A stretch of DNA of 64,000 nucleotides. Source: Deuterostichococcus epilithicus (Eukaryota > Chlorophyta > Trebouxiophyceae > Prasiolales > Stichococcaceae). The translations under genes and the position numbers were made by a program. The stretch spans positions 2,480,001 to 2,544,000 of the forward strand of contig JAVTLE010000013.1 of assembly GCA_033439295.1 (NCBI GenBank). The letters are read 5' to 3'. This document shows positions 1 through 11,508 of the stretch, one piece after another (position 1 is the first letter of the stretch; every line of letters starts with the position of its first letter). The notes beneath the pieces were generated by a model. It was not told where the DNA came from. It did not search any database and saw nothing but the letters and a program-made list of their open reading frames with translations.

Positions 1-2160
1 ACTACTTGAAGAGGGCTGGCTCGCGACACAGGCGACGGCTTTGGCATCGGGTGGTTCAGCCCGGAGGGCGCCACACCGCGCGCTGACCCCACCCCCTGCA
101 CCTTCACCTCCATCACGCCCGCCTGGTGCGGCCCCACGCACTGGACAGCGCATTCCCGAGTGCAATTTCCGAGTGTTATCCCCGAGTTGCACTCGTGATT
201 CTCTTGGATTGAAGTGTAGAATGGCGAGCCGTGCCGGTGCTGCACCGCAAGGTGTGCGCAGCCAACAACCGCACCTAGTCCCGCCGGTTGTCCAAGCGTA
301 GTCGTGGCATTGCTCATGCAGGAACAATGAGAATCTGGGGCGGCTGTCGTGCAAGATCTTGTCGCCGCTGGTGTTTGCGCACGTGCGGGCGGCGTATCCC
401 GGCATGCCGGTGTCAGAGCAGAACTGCCATCCCTTCCAGGTCGGATAGCACCCTGTGGCTACTCAGTCAGGCTCGAGAAGGAGCTGAGACACGGCATGCA
501 CCGTGTGGTAATCCTTTCCGATTGCTGCATTGCACTTGAAGTTACACCTTGCCCCCGAGAACGCTGCTCTGCACGGTGCCATGACGATGTGCCCCGTACC
601 GCCTGCAGTGGGGCCGGTGGCTTTTCATGCACAATGGAGTCATCGGTGGCTTCATGCGCATCCGGCGCGCCCTCCTGGCATCGCTGTCCACAGAGGTGAC
701 CACCAGAGGCCGAGTAAAAGTGAAACTGTATCCAAGTCCATTGCTGTATGGCAATTGTTGTGTCTGATACTGGCATGTTATGATCAAATCATGCTGGTAC
801 ACAGCAGAACGGTTCGAAATCCATCCCGATGCTGCGCAGGCGTTCAACGCGGTGCAGTCATTCCACTCCGACTCCGCAGTCGCCTTTGCAATGTTTCTGA
901 ACCACCTGCCCGACATGCACACGCCGCTGCAGCCGGCGCAACTGCTGGCCGCCATGGAGGTGAGCAGTCCCAGACCTCAGATCGCCAGCGCCTGTGGACC
1001 GAAGACGGTCCTAGCAGGATATTAACAGAAGTCCTGAACAGATCGCACAAGTGAGCAGCGCTGAAATCATGCTGTCCCCTGTATCTGTATGCCTCCATCG
1101 CACTGCACGAGTTGAGGGTTCAAAAGTCCGAGGATCATCTTACTGCATCCCGACAGGCGACGGTGGCGAGCATAACGCGGTTCCAGGAGGAGGCGGGCGA
1201 GACGGAGGTGTCCCTGCTCAACTTCGTGGTCTCGGACGGCGCCACGCTGGTGGCCACCCGCTACGTCAGCCGCGACGACTGCGCCGCCGCCACCATGTAC
1301 TTCGCAGAGGGTGCGCCTTGCCAGTTTCGATAGCGATTGCTTGCAGCGCCTGTGCTCGCACCTGTGCTGCTCCATGCTGGCTTGGACAGCGCTGCCTGTC
1401 AGCCACACGTCCTCCTGACGGAGTTTTGCAAGCGGCTTCTGGATCGAGAAGGCAATGCACCGGCATCAATTCAGATTGTGACGCCGGCAGGGTCGGCCTT
1501 CCGGCGGGCGTCAGAGGTGGTGGGCGCAGACGGCGGTGAAACCAGCAGCCGCTGTGCTGGCGCAGAGTGGCAGACAGACGGGCAGAGCGCCAGCAACACG
1601 GTCACGCCTGCGACTGGGCGCGAGACCAGCATCGCAGGTGCGGGCTCACTGCAGCACCCTCGAGCGTGAGCATGGCAAGCGTTCGGCAGTCACGCGGCGC
1701 CACGTTTTAGACACCTTTTGTGCGACTGGCTAGGCGGCTGCTCGGGAAGGAGATCAATTCAGCCATCTCCGACATGATTGCGGCGCCGTCGAGACAGCCT
1801 CTGTTCTCCTGCGCACTCAAATCTGCAACTTCTTCTGATTGCAGATGCGCAGACGCCCAGGCAGACTCCATGCTGAGCCTTCTGGGGCCGCTTCCGGCCT
1901 GGTTGTTTGCCGTATTAAAACTTGAACCGAGTGCATCACGCCCGCACAGACGAGGCGGAGTACACGCTGACGTACGGCGAGCGCGGCAGCCGCGTGGTGC
2001 TGGTGGCCAGCGAGCCCATCACGCGGTCGGCGGGGCACTGGGTGGCGGTGCCCCGCAACAGCGCGCTGGTGGTCTCCCGCGGCAAGGGCGGCCTGCTGGA
2101 CGTGGTGCAGACGCCGCTGGCGGCCGGCGGCGTGCACCCCCGCCAGCCGGAAGTGCAGCA
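1..2160 (+). CDS. DUG3: Dug3-type class II glutamine amidotransferase domain, 5' partial
   Basis: Six exons: 32-125, 322-439, 609-695, 840-959, 1157-1310, 1950-2160; all junctions are GT-AG with matching phase. The product reads through GDGFGIGWF, DPTPCTFTSITPAW, NCHPFQ, RWLFMHNGVIGGF, SFHSDSAVAFAMF, SLLNFVVSDGATLVATRYVS and VLVASEPITR, a family-typical order for Dug3 and other GATase_4/6 proteins. In yeast Dug3 pairs with Dug2 to hydrolyse the gamma-glutamyl bond of glutathione in the cytosol. The N-terminal nucleophile Cys lies left of the window, so activity cannot be judged. One exon between 1310 and 1950 may be missing, since the expected block after MYFAE is short. The frame meets TGA at 2161, but this TGA overlaps a strong GTGAGT donor; splicing there joins in phase to the WD40 exon at 2598. 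A TGTAA word at about 2456 would fit a separate gene end instead. Confidence 0.85.
1853..1895 (+). repeat. possible ghost of the amidotransferase exon at 1950
   Basis: An AG at 1851-1852 is followed by a stretch resembling the start of the exon at 1950 (acg..aggc..ga.tcc.tgctgag against acgaggcggagtacacgctga), 97 bp upstream. The match is short and gapped; only the spacing, like that of clearer ghosts further right, makes it worth listing. Confidence 0.25.
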
Positions 2161-2597
2161 GTGAGTCCTCCTGGCCCTGTCCTGTCGGGCTTTTTCCAAA
2201 CAACAGATAGGTTCTCAATGCCTGTCTGTGACCGCGCCTGAGGCAACGGAGCCCGTTGCAGCAGCACGGCATCAGCAGCTGCAGAAGCAGCTGGCAGCTC
2301 GGTGTGTGGCTGTGAAGCTGAGCTGTGGACGTCTCGCCAGCCAGTCAGAGGTGCCGGCTCAGACCGCGCTTGTTTGCGAATGGCGCGCGCGTCATTGACA
2401 CGGCTGCAACCCACCTGTGCACTCCCTTGTCGCATGCATTCTCAGGTTGCTTGACTGTAAGTGACCTGCTGTGCAAGGACTCGCTTAAACGGAAACCAAT
2501 TGATGGCGCGCTCACACTCAGCCAGCTGACTTATGCATCGACATTCCACCAGCGGTCGGTCGCAACCGTGCTTACATCCAGACAACTTGTTCTGCAG

Positions 2598-5500
2598 GTG
2601 CCTGGACGCCCTCAGCCAGTCCGCCTCAGTGTCGTCGCGCCCCTGGTCGGTCGGGCCGCCGCAGCCGCGGTCGCCACGGCATAAGCGGGCAGCCGGCGCC
2701 GCCATCACCCTGGCGACGGCGCAGTCCGTCGACACAGACGGCGGCTGCCAACTTCCAGATGGCAGCGTGAACGGTGGCCACGCAAATGGTGGCCACGAGG
2801 CAGCCAACGGCCCTGGACACGGCCATGGGCACAGGCGTGGTCATGGCCGTGCACACGGCGCCGCGCCGGCAGCGGCCAAGGCGGTGACGGCGGAGGAACA
2901 CCGCCTGACCGGGCACCGCGGCAGCGTGCTGTGCGCCCGCGTGTTCCGCGGCCGCCTGCTGTTTTCCGGCTCGACAGACGGCAGCCTGAAGGTGTGCACC
3001 CCCTCCCGCTGCCCGCAGCCGCCTGGGCAAGCTCCTGGCCGCCAGCTGCCTGACGGGCATGGTGCAGCTCAGTCGCTCACCTTCCCCAGGATGAGCACTG
3101 CCAGGGGAGGCAGCCGGCACTGTATCCCACAGACCCGGCACCAAGCACGGGACCTGCGCACTCCTCTTCCACCGACGCCTTGCCGCCGCCACACCTCCAC
3201 CGCTGCGTGTTCCTGCTTCCACAGGCGTGGGACTTGGAGACGTGCAAGTGCGTGGGCACGCTGCTGGCCGCGGGGAAGCCGGTGTCGCGGCTGGAGCTGG
3301 CGGCCGGGCGGCTGTACGCGGCGGCCGGGCGCCGCGTGTTCGTGTGGGGGCTGCCCTGCTGCGCGCCGCTGGCCTCCGTGGAGGTGTCCAAGGAGTGCGG
3401 CGCCATCTGCTCCCTGGCCGTGGGGCCAAGGGTGAGGCGGCTGCGTCCCCAGAGCTGCTCGGTTGTCAAAAGCTGCTCAGTGTCAAGCAAGCCACCACGA
3501 ACAGTGTTGGCGTCAGACTCGCGATCACACAGATGCTCTCGGGTCCGCACAGCCGCACATGTTGCATGCTTTAACCTCTGATGTGTATCCACAACCAGCT
3601 TGCTGTTGCATTTGCCCCCGTCCTGGTTGCCTCGCGCCTTTAAACTGCCTCCTCGTCACGCCAGCGTCTTTTGCCGTCGACAGGAGACACTGTACATCGG
3701 GGGGCAGGACACGCGGATGCAGGCTTTTAAGCTGCCGCTCATGACGAAGACGGCGCCCACGGCAGCCATCAGCGCGAGCATTGCCGCCGCCGCGGCAGAG
3801 GTGGACAGCCTAAGCGCTGTCGATGGCGTCTTCCCAGGTGCCATACGCCGTCCCAAAGCTCAGGGGAACGCTTGCTGGAGGCTACGGTGCTGGCATTGCT
3901 GGCATGTCTCCGCTGGTCTTCATCTTCAACATCTCAAACATCCTATCATTGCTGTGACCTGGCCAGACAGCGGCTTTCTTCCCATCGCCTTATGCCCGCG
4001 ACAGGCGGCGCTGTGGCGACGCTGCGCGCCAGCGAGGGCGTCAATGGCAGCAGCAACGCCCTGGAGGCGCTGCCGCAGCAGGCAGCCGGCAGCGGCGCGT
4101 TGACGGGGCGCGGGCCGTCTTTGCTTGGACCGAGCAGCGCCGAGTGCCGGCCGCAGACGCCGCCGGTGCCGGCCTTCCATGCGCCGGCGGCAGACAGCCT
4201 GCGCAGCAGCACCGCCGGTTTTGAGGTGGGTGCACTGCAGTTTGAACTGTTGTTACGTGCATGTCTTACCTCCTGCTTTCAGAGGATTATTCAGACGCAC
4301 CTGCAGCTGCAAGCAATGGATCACAGTTCTGGGGATGTGGCAGGCGCACGAGCTGTCCAGGAGCACAGGGCGGATGCGAGAGTCGGTGTCAAGCTGAGAT
4401 GGGGGGTCGCACTGCAGGGCATGCCGACAGTCACGACGCCACTGGCGGTCACCGACGCGGCGCACGGGCACTGCTGCTCCGTCAACGCCATCGCACGCTG
4501 CACCGGCTATGTGTGCTCCGGCGGCGGCGATGCCGCCATTCGGGTGTGGAAGGCCCGCTCCCTGCAGCCCGTCAGGTGCGACCACCCTGTTGTCTTGCCA
4601 CTCGCTCGATGTGCTGGCGTCACAGACACTTCCAGCCTTGTGGTGCCCTGCCACGAGACCGCGCACGTCATGCAAGCGAGTGCACACCCCTGGAATGCTC
4701 ACAGAAACCCCTGGAGGGGACCAAAGGTGGGGATGCGTACGGACTGTCCTCATGGTGCCATTTGCTGTGGTGCAGCGTGCTGCGGGGCCACCGCGGCAGC
4801 ATCCTGACGCTGTTCGCGATGGACAACCTCCTGCTCAGCGGCGGCCGCGACAACACTGTTAGGTGCCGCTGATGGCATCAAACCGCTGTCTGCACTTTGC
4901 ATCCGCGTTTTGGTCCCGGTCACCTGGTGTCCGTCTGCTTGCATGTGTACTGGGGGGCCATTGCCCTGTCTCGGTGTCTGGCCCAGCGGCAGCATGCAGC
5001 ACGTCCGCCGATTTGCCGCTGCGGCACTCGCGCCTGCGCATCTGCTCCGTGTGCGGCACTGATGCCGTCTTGGGTTCGCTACAGGGTGTGGGACATGGAA
5101 TCACTGGTGTGCCGCCGCACGCTGACGGGGCACCGGGACGACATCCTGCAGATCAGTGGGCTGCGGCTGTCAGACCCCGCCGCCGAGCCGCGCATCGTCG
5201 GCGAGCGCGACGCCAGCCCGCCGCCCGAGCCCGGCTTTGGCGCCCTGTTTGCCACGGCCAGGTGATGCGCGGTGTCAGTCTGGGAGCTTGCATGGGGCGT
5301 GCTACTGTCTGCTGCACCCTCGAGCAGCCCTGATGCAGCAAAATTCTGTGACTGGCCGCGGCATGCTACCAGCACGCACACCAACACATTCAGTGGCCTG
5401 TTCCTGCTGCATTCATTTGGTGCTACCGCACTGCAATTTGCGTCGAATCATGACAGATCCGTGTCAAGATTGGAGATGGCGATCTGACCGCTGCGGAAGT

Positions 5501-8500
5501 CCTTCTGCAAGCCTCATTGACCGGTGGCGCCGATGCTTGAACGCAGCGCGGACGGCTGTGTGCGGCTGTGGCGCTCCCGCTGCTGGACGTGCGTCCGCGT
5601 CTTTGCGTGCGCTCGGGAGGACCCGTCCTCCCCTGCCTGCCCCTTCCTGTCGACGGCGATGACCGAGAAGTGCGCCCCTCGCTCGACCTTGTCCGCTCCG
5701 ATCAGCTCGCACTGCAGCCCAGATTCGCTGCTGCTCCAAGCACAACTTGGGTCACGAGCAGCCGCCGGCGTATCCTGCCTGTAGAAAGCTGGTGCGGTAG
5801 GCGTTTTACAGCGCCTGAATCGACCTTTTATCAGGTCGGGTCACGTTCACGATCCCAACTGCATCCTGCCACCCTTTCCACAGGTACACGCTGACGGGGT
5901 CGCCTGACGGCGTCATCCGGCTGTGGGCCAGCAGCGACGCCTTCGCGCGGGCGCAGGCGCTGCCGGGCGCCTCCGCCTCCTGCCCCACCACCGCCACAGA
6001 GAGCGGCGTGTCGAGCGGCGCCTCGGAGCTGACCGCCGTGGACGAGGACTCGGCCGTGGTGCAGGGTGCGCAGAGGGGATCTCCCACGTCGCTCCTACCT
6101 CCGCTTGGTGAAGAGATATGGGGTGCCGCCGGTGATTCATGGCATGGCATGCATGTGGGGCTGCCAGTGCTTGGTTGCATGGCTTGCTGACGCAGCAAGA
6201 GGTGGCGGGCTTCACTGCCAGCCTGCGGCAGCGAGTCTGCTGCACTTGTGCTCCTGAGGCAACACGCACAGCCGTGCCGCACGCGCTGCTTGACACAGCT
6301 TCTCAATCGCAACTGCACCCAGCTAGATGGTCCCAGACCCGTGAGGCTGACATTCAAAACCGTGTCTGCCACACGGCGGCAGAGCAGGGCAGGTGCGGCA
6401 GCGTCGGCCTGTCTCTACGCATACGGCGGCTTCTCTGCGGTCGTCCAGCTTTCACGTCAGAACCTGCAGGCGCGACAAAGCGGGAAGCTGGGCGGCCGGG
6501 GGCTGCTGGCGCCCTCATGGCGGCGGCTGGAGCTGTCGCTGCAGCGGTTCATGCAGCTGTCCCAATCGTGCTCAGGCGAAATGCGCAGGCGCGGCGAAGC
6601 GGCAGAAGGTGGACGGCGGGGGGCTGTCGGAGCACATAGGGAGGGAGCTGGAGCGATCGCTGCGGGAGTTTGTGCGGCTGCGCACGGTGTCGCGGGACCC
6701 TGGGCACCGTGAGGACTGCTTCCGCGGTGCCAAGTTCCTCGGCACCCTGCTGGAGTCGTTGGGTGCGCGCAGCCAGACGACTCCTCGGTGCACATGCAGT
6801 CCTGGAGGTTACACTCAGCAGTGAGACCCTCTACGGGTAGTAGTCCACCTCGGTTGAGCTCAGCGACTGTGCTTGGTGTCGATGTTGCGCACATGCCCTG
6901 TTGTGATCTCGGCACCTTGGATTGCCATCGGCCTCATCGGCAGCATCGTGTTCCTGATCATTGATCTGAACCTTACTGAAACCAAAAAACTCTGGCGCAG
7001 GTGCGGAGATCAAGATGGCGCACGGGCAGGAGGACCGCAACCCTGTGGTGCTGGGCCGCATCGGGCGCGACGCCTCCAAGCCCACCGTCTGCTTCTATGG
7101 TGCGCACTCTCGGATGCTGCCGGCCCTGCAGCGTGGTCGCACTGCAGTGGGGGTCCCTTTACTTCACAGGGTGCTGGCAGCCTGCTGCCAGTTTTGTTGA
7201 CATGCGAGCCAGACTGCAATGCGCATGTGTGTCCACCCCTTTCTGTGCTTTCAGCCCTTTGGCAAGACAGCCAAATTTCAAATTGCGGCACCCGTCCTGA
7301 CGCATGCTGAGTTGCGCCACCGCGCTCTGGTGCAAGCCACTGCGACTTGCAGCCGGCGAGGACCGGGACTGGCGGACGGACTGCTTCGGAACCTCCGAAC
7401 TTACACCTGATCGGGGATCAGCACCTTTAAAGTCTGCCGCCGCTGCCGTGCGCAGGCCACCAGGATGTGCAGCCAACGATGAACCGGGAATGGCGGACGG
7501 AGCCCTTGATATGTCAAGCTCAAACCTGCTCGGGGATTGCGGCATCCCACAAACTCGCTGTCACTGCTGCCGCGCACAGGCCACTACGACGTGCAGCCGG
7601 CGATGGAGCGGGACTGGCGCACAGACCCCTTCGAGCTGGCCAGCATCGACGGCTACTTCTATGCACGCGGCGCCTCTGACAACAAGGTGCCGGACGGCCT
7701 CACATGTCCACAATGCAAGGTGCCGCTCGCCCTCAATGACGTGGCAACGACATGGTTTGTGACACGGACGTTGTGTTTCGTCCTGCCGCCAGGGCCCCAT
7801 TCTGGCGTTCGTGTACGCCGTCAAGGAGCTGCTGAGGGAGGGACGTCCCGGCGCGGCAGGACCCGGCGGCAGCCTGCCCTGCAACGTAGTTTTCGTGGTG
7901 GAGGGGGAGGAGGAGAACGGCTCCGCCGGCTTCCGTGACGTGAGAGCCCTGAGACGCCTCCCGAATGCCCGGTGCAACACTCGCAGGTCGGAGAGCAGCC
8001 TGGACGCACAGCGGCGCTGGGTCTGCTGGAGCCGCTTTGTTTCGTTTACGGAAAGGATGCTGGCCACCTCAAGCGCCGTTGGTAGCTTGGGGCTCAACAG
8101 CAACAAAAGTCTCGGCTTTCAAGGGCCTCCAGCTCGCCGATGCATCAACACCGCAGGTGCCGCGCGGCAAGAAGCGTTGGTGCGGGGACGTCAGCCTCCA
8201 TGAAGTCCGGGACACTCCAGACACCTGGTGACCTGGTGCCGCTGCCGCTTGCGCGCAGGTGCTGCGCAGCAACAAGCGCTGGTTCGAGGGCGTCAGCCTG
8301 GTGGTCATCTCCAACACGTTGTGGGTTGGGGAGCAGGTGCCCTGCCTCACCTACGGCATGCGCGGCATGATCAGCCTCTCCATCGAGGTGCGCCATCATC
8401 CCCTGTCAGGGGTGAACATGCGGTTGCTTTTTCATTGTCGTGCGCCATACCGCCGCACTGCCCTCCCTCTGCCCGTTGTTTCGGCACTGTCCAGCCCGGC

Positions 8501-10672
8501 AGTCTGACTCCTTCAGCTGCAGCGCTTCGGCAGCCAGAGGCTGTGGACAGCAAGGGGACTGCACCGCCAGCACGTGGTCGCGCTGTGTACGACACGCACG
8601 ACGTGCCATCCTGCACGACATGCAACCTGCACTCCGTGTGATGTCGCTCATCGGTCCAGACACCAACGATGGCACCTGGCGACGCAGGTGGCGGGCCCGG
8701 AGCGCGACCTGCACAGCGGCAACGACGGCGGCGTGTTCAACGAGCCGCTGGCGGATCTGACCAAGGTCCTGGCCTCCCTCATCGACTCCCGCAACAACAT
8801 CCAGGTGCGCTGCTGCCCGGCCGCCGCGCGCGTCTGACCTGCACACCTGCTCTGCCGTTCCTGCTGTTCACCCACTGATGCACCATGTCCGACCCTTTCT
8901 TGTGGGCTGCAGCCTCGTCCATCTCAACCTGCCAGCGCCTGCCGACCTCCTGACCTGAACTCCCTGCATCCGCCCCTGCTCCAGGTGCCGGGCTTTTACG
9001 ACGGCGTGCGGGAGGGGATGCTTGATGCAGCAGTGGGCCGCCTGGACGCGAGCGACGAGTTCCAGTTGCCGGCCTACCGCGACGCCCTCGGAGTGCCCTC
9101 CTTCGTGCAGCACACCAGCAAGCGGTGCGCCTGCGGCTTGCAAGAGGCGCGGCTCCCGTGCGTGCTGCGCGAGCCGTGCGTGCATTCGACAGGTCGAAGG
9201 AAGGGCAACCGCGAGCTTTCGCCGCAGCAGGGGCGGCGAGCAAAGCCGTCTCTCCAGCTGCACTGACAGCTCAGCAGCCAGCTCCTGGGGAGAGTAGGCG
9301 GAGAGCAGGGGCAGGACCTGCACTCGTGCGACCCCTGACTCCCTCCGGCTACACAAAGCAGCCCCGGAAGAACCGCTCGCGCCCCGAGTCCTTCACACTA
9401 ATCCCTGACCTCTCCCGCACAGGGACCTGCTGAGCGCCCGCTGGTGCGAGCCCAGCCTGTCGGTGGTGGACGTGCGCGTCGGCGACGACACCGCGGCCGC
9501 CGACGAGGGCTACCGCTTTGGGCCGACCCGCTTTTCGGTGGTGCCGCGCTCCGCCACCGGCCATGTGTCCATCCGCTTTGTTCCCGACCAGGACGCGGGC
9601 CGCCTCACCGACCTGTTCCGGTGCGCGCTGCCGTGTCGAAACCTCGATTGGCGCGATTCGGTGTTGTATTCGATGCACATTTGGTGTCGGATTCGATGCC
9701 CGTCGCAGACCTGTGCACGTTTTGCGCGCTGCGCCCGCTGCTGCCGACGCACCCTCCAGCCTTCTGCGGAGGGTGTCAGACGCGGGGCGGGGTCCCGTGT
9801 TTCAGTCGTCTCCGAGGGCGGCTGCGACGCCTCTGCCGACACCTGTGGTGCTGATGCGGCCGTCTCACATGCAACCTGTCGCCCAGCCACCTATGCCTGG
9901 GAAAGAGAAGAGTCGCGCTGACTGCACCGCGTTTCTGTCACTGGACGAGCCGCTCCTGAGTCGACTTCTGAATCGAACTGCCGCAGGGCACACATGGATC
10001 TCATATTTTGCCAGTTGCGCTCCGCCGAGCGTCAACCACCATGGGCACAACTCTCAGAACCCGACTGTTGACCATGTATAAAACCCTAAACACCATTGCC
10101 GCAGGGCGCACGTGGAGCACGAATTCCGCAAGCTGCGCTCCGCCAACAGGGTGGCGGTGCGGCTGCGCTCAGTGGGCGACTGGTACGAGGCCAACCCAGA
10201 GTCGCGGCTGTTCCGCCTGGCGGAGCGGGCCGTGGAGAAGGAGTGGGGCCAGAAGCCGCTGTACGTTCGCGAGGGCGGCACCATGCCGGTGCGCTTTCGC
10301 AGAGTTCTGACTTCCGCTATTCGATGACCTGCAGTGGAGAAGGCGTGTGGGGTCAGAAGCCGCTGTACAGCGTCGTGAACCCTCTAGATGCTTCTCCCTC
10401 GACAGACGACCAGCGCGCCTGCATCAGGAGCCGGGGGCCCTCCACAAAACGTCCGGTCGCTCTCCACCTGCCCAAACCCTACTAATATCAGGGCGCCTAT
10501 GCTGCAGGTGGCCAGCGCGCTGGAGCAGGAGTTGGGCGCGCCGGCGCTGCTGATACCCTTCGGCCAGGCGTCTGACGCATGCCACCTCGCCAACGAGCGG
10601 CTGGCGCGTGCCAACCTGCTGGCTGGCAAGAACGTCTTCAAGCACCTGCTGCACGAAGTGGCCAGCGCGTGA
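2598..10672 (+). CDS. DUG2: Dug2-type WD40 repeat + M20 metallopeptidase, probably fused to the upstream amidotransferase
   Basis: Nineteen exons: 2598-2991, 3225-3431, 3684-3837, 4005-4225, 4418-4575, 4776-4862, 5085-5261, 5547-5606, 5884-6065, 6589-6762, 7001-7099, 7580-7686, 7793-7939, 8259-8387, 8688-8804, 8985-9124, 9423-9620, 10105-10288, 10508-10672 (TGA). After a His/Gly-rich linker come WD40 blades (LTGHRGSVLCARVF, GGGDAAIRVW, LRGHRGSILTLF, LTGHRDDILQIS, SPDGVIRLW). Then follows an M20 peptidase whose metal and catalytic residues all look present: GHYDVQP, ARGASDNKGP, VEGEEENGSAGF, DLHSGNDGG and the late His of QASDACHLANERL. Domain order equals yeast Dug2, which acts with Dug3 on glutathione. 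Exon 1 of this part accepts phase 2 from the amidotransferase exon. An in-frame ATG at 2533 leaves a separate start possible. Exons 16, 18, 20 and 24 (counted from the window edge) have ghost copies nearby. Confidence 0.85.
6470..6565 (+). repeat. ghost copy of Dug2 exon 16 edge
   Basis: A TGCAG acceptor and about 95 nt after it resemble the exon that starts at 6589, 119 bp downstream. Both begin GCGCG(A/G)C(A/G)AAGCGG, and both contain a run like gggggctg and later ctggag.(t/g).tcgctg. The ghost's translation (GGRGLL, RRLELSLQRFMQL) parallels the real GGGGLS, RELERSLREFVRL. Agreement is roughly two thirds with small gaps by eye. It sits in intron 15 and is best read as a decayed tandem duplicate. 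Confidence 0.6.
7333..7550 (+). repeat. two ghost copies of Dug2 exon 18 in tandem
   Basis: Copies start at about 7333 and 7456; the real exon starts at 7580, so the period is 123-124 bp. Each repeats the GGCCACTACGACGTGCAGCC / GGGACTGGCGCACAGA portion of the exon that encodes the zinc-binding GHYDVQP motif. The tract that follows each exon-like part (aacctgctcggggat type) and the pyrimidine-rich stretch before each acceptor are also repeated, so the unit is intron tail plus exon head. The ghosts do not keep the metal-binding motif and cannot replace the real exon. Confidence 0.75.
8156..8208 (+). repeat. ghost copy of Dug2 exon 20 edge
   Basis: An intact-looking CCGCAG acceptor is followed by an in-phase peptide VPRGKKRWCGDVSL, matching the real VLRSNKRWFEGVSL that starts at 8259, 103 bp downstream. 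DNA agreement is about 80 percent over the first 40 bases by eye. Read onward the frame meets TGA within about 75 nt, so it is not a usable alternative exon. Confidence 0.7.
9987..10050 (+). repeat. ghost copy of Dug2 exon 24 head
   Basis: GCCGCAG then a stretch encoding AHMDLIFCQLRSAER mirrors the real exon at 10105 (AHVEHEFRKLRSANR), 118 bp downstream. The exact block TTGCGCTCCGCC/CTGCGCTCCGCC is shared. It lies in intron 23. Confidence 0.7.
10334..10380 (+). repeat. ghost copy of Dug2 exon 24 tail, downstream of the exon
   Basis: Bases from 10334 (gtggagaaggcgtgtggggt, then cagaagccgctgtac) repeat the end of the exon at 10232-10267 with a 2-nt insertion, 102 bp downstream of the original. 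Here the copy lies after the used donor, so the duplicated piece spanned exon tail and intron head. The same exon therefore has ghosts on both sides. Confidence 0.75.
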
Positions 10673-11508
10673 GGCGCACGGGCCGTCACAAGTGGGGGAG
10701 GGGTCAGCAATAGAAAGCAGGCGAACGGTATCTACCGCTAGCAGGAATTTGATGGCAAGGGTGATGTGCAGCCACGCCACGCCGCTGACTGAGAGCACGA
10801 GCGACGGCCTGCCTCGTGCAGGCAGGACTGCAAATCTTCAAGGAGGCCCAGCTCACATCGAGGTGGAAGAGGAGTAGCTTTGACTAATATCAATCGGCAG
10901 TTGATCAGATCATGCAGGCGCTTGTGCTTTCGTCTTCAATCTGACAGATGCAGATGTAGTTAGTAGCCCAGACGTGGTCGACAGCATTGGTGTATCGATA
11001 CTGTCAGACAGCAGGTGCAAGACCCAATGTGGTGCTTACTTGAGCAAATTCCTCTGCGCTTGATGTGTCAGCGGCAGTAGTGCGGCGCATGGGCGGCAAA
11101 TGCAGTGTACTATAGGTCGTTTGGAGATGCTTGTCGATGGCATATAATTTCAGTTACCCATTACCCGAAACGACATCATCAAGCCGAAGAATTTCGACAT
11201 ATCTCTGAATCCAAACTACAACCACCGTTTGGCAAGCTCACCAACGAACCATCAGCAGCGTGCAGCTGGTGTGAAGAATAGTACCAACCAATGGTTGGCA
11301 CTTCAGAACCCGCCTCTTGGAAAATTGAGGTGGCTGGGCACAATGTTAGCCCCAGACTATTTAGATCCATAAGCTGTGTCTGACATATCATGCATCACCT
11401 CAGCAGATCCACCAGGTGTTACATCCTGAGACGAGCTTCACAGCCTTCACAGGCCCAGGCCCTTCCTGCAATGTACAAAACATGCCCATCAGGCCACATG
11501 CCTGATGA
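10673..11508. other. convergent intergenic / 3' UTR stretch
   Basis: The Dug2 gene ends at 10672 and the minus-strand plastid gene ends at 11509, so this is tail-to-tail space. The minus strand carries TGTAA at about 11416-11420, the usual green-algal polyadenylation word, which fits the minus-strand gene. Base composition is visibly more AT-rich than the exons. I see no coding signal. Confidence 0.6.

Noticed and set aside
2161-2597. Clear gene boundary between the Dug3 and Dug2 parts
   Set aside because: TGA, TGTAA and a later ATG are all present but each is common by chance; the strong donor and matching phase favour a single gene, so the boundary is reported only as an alternative.
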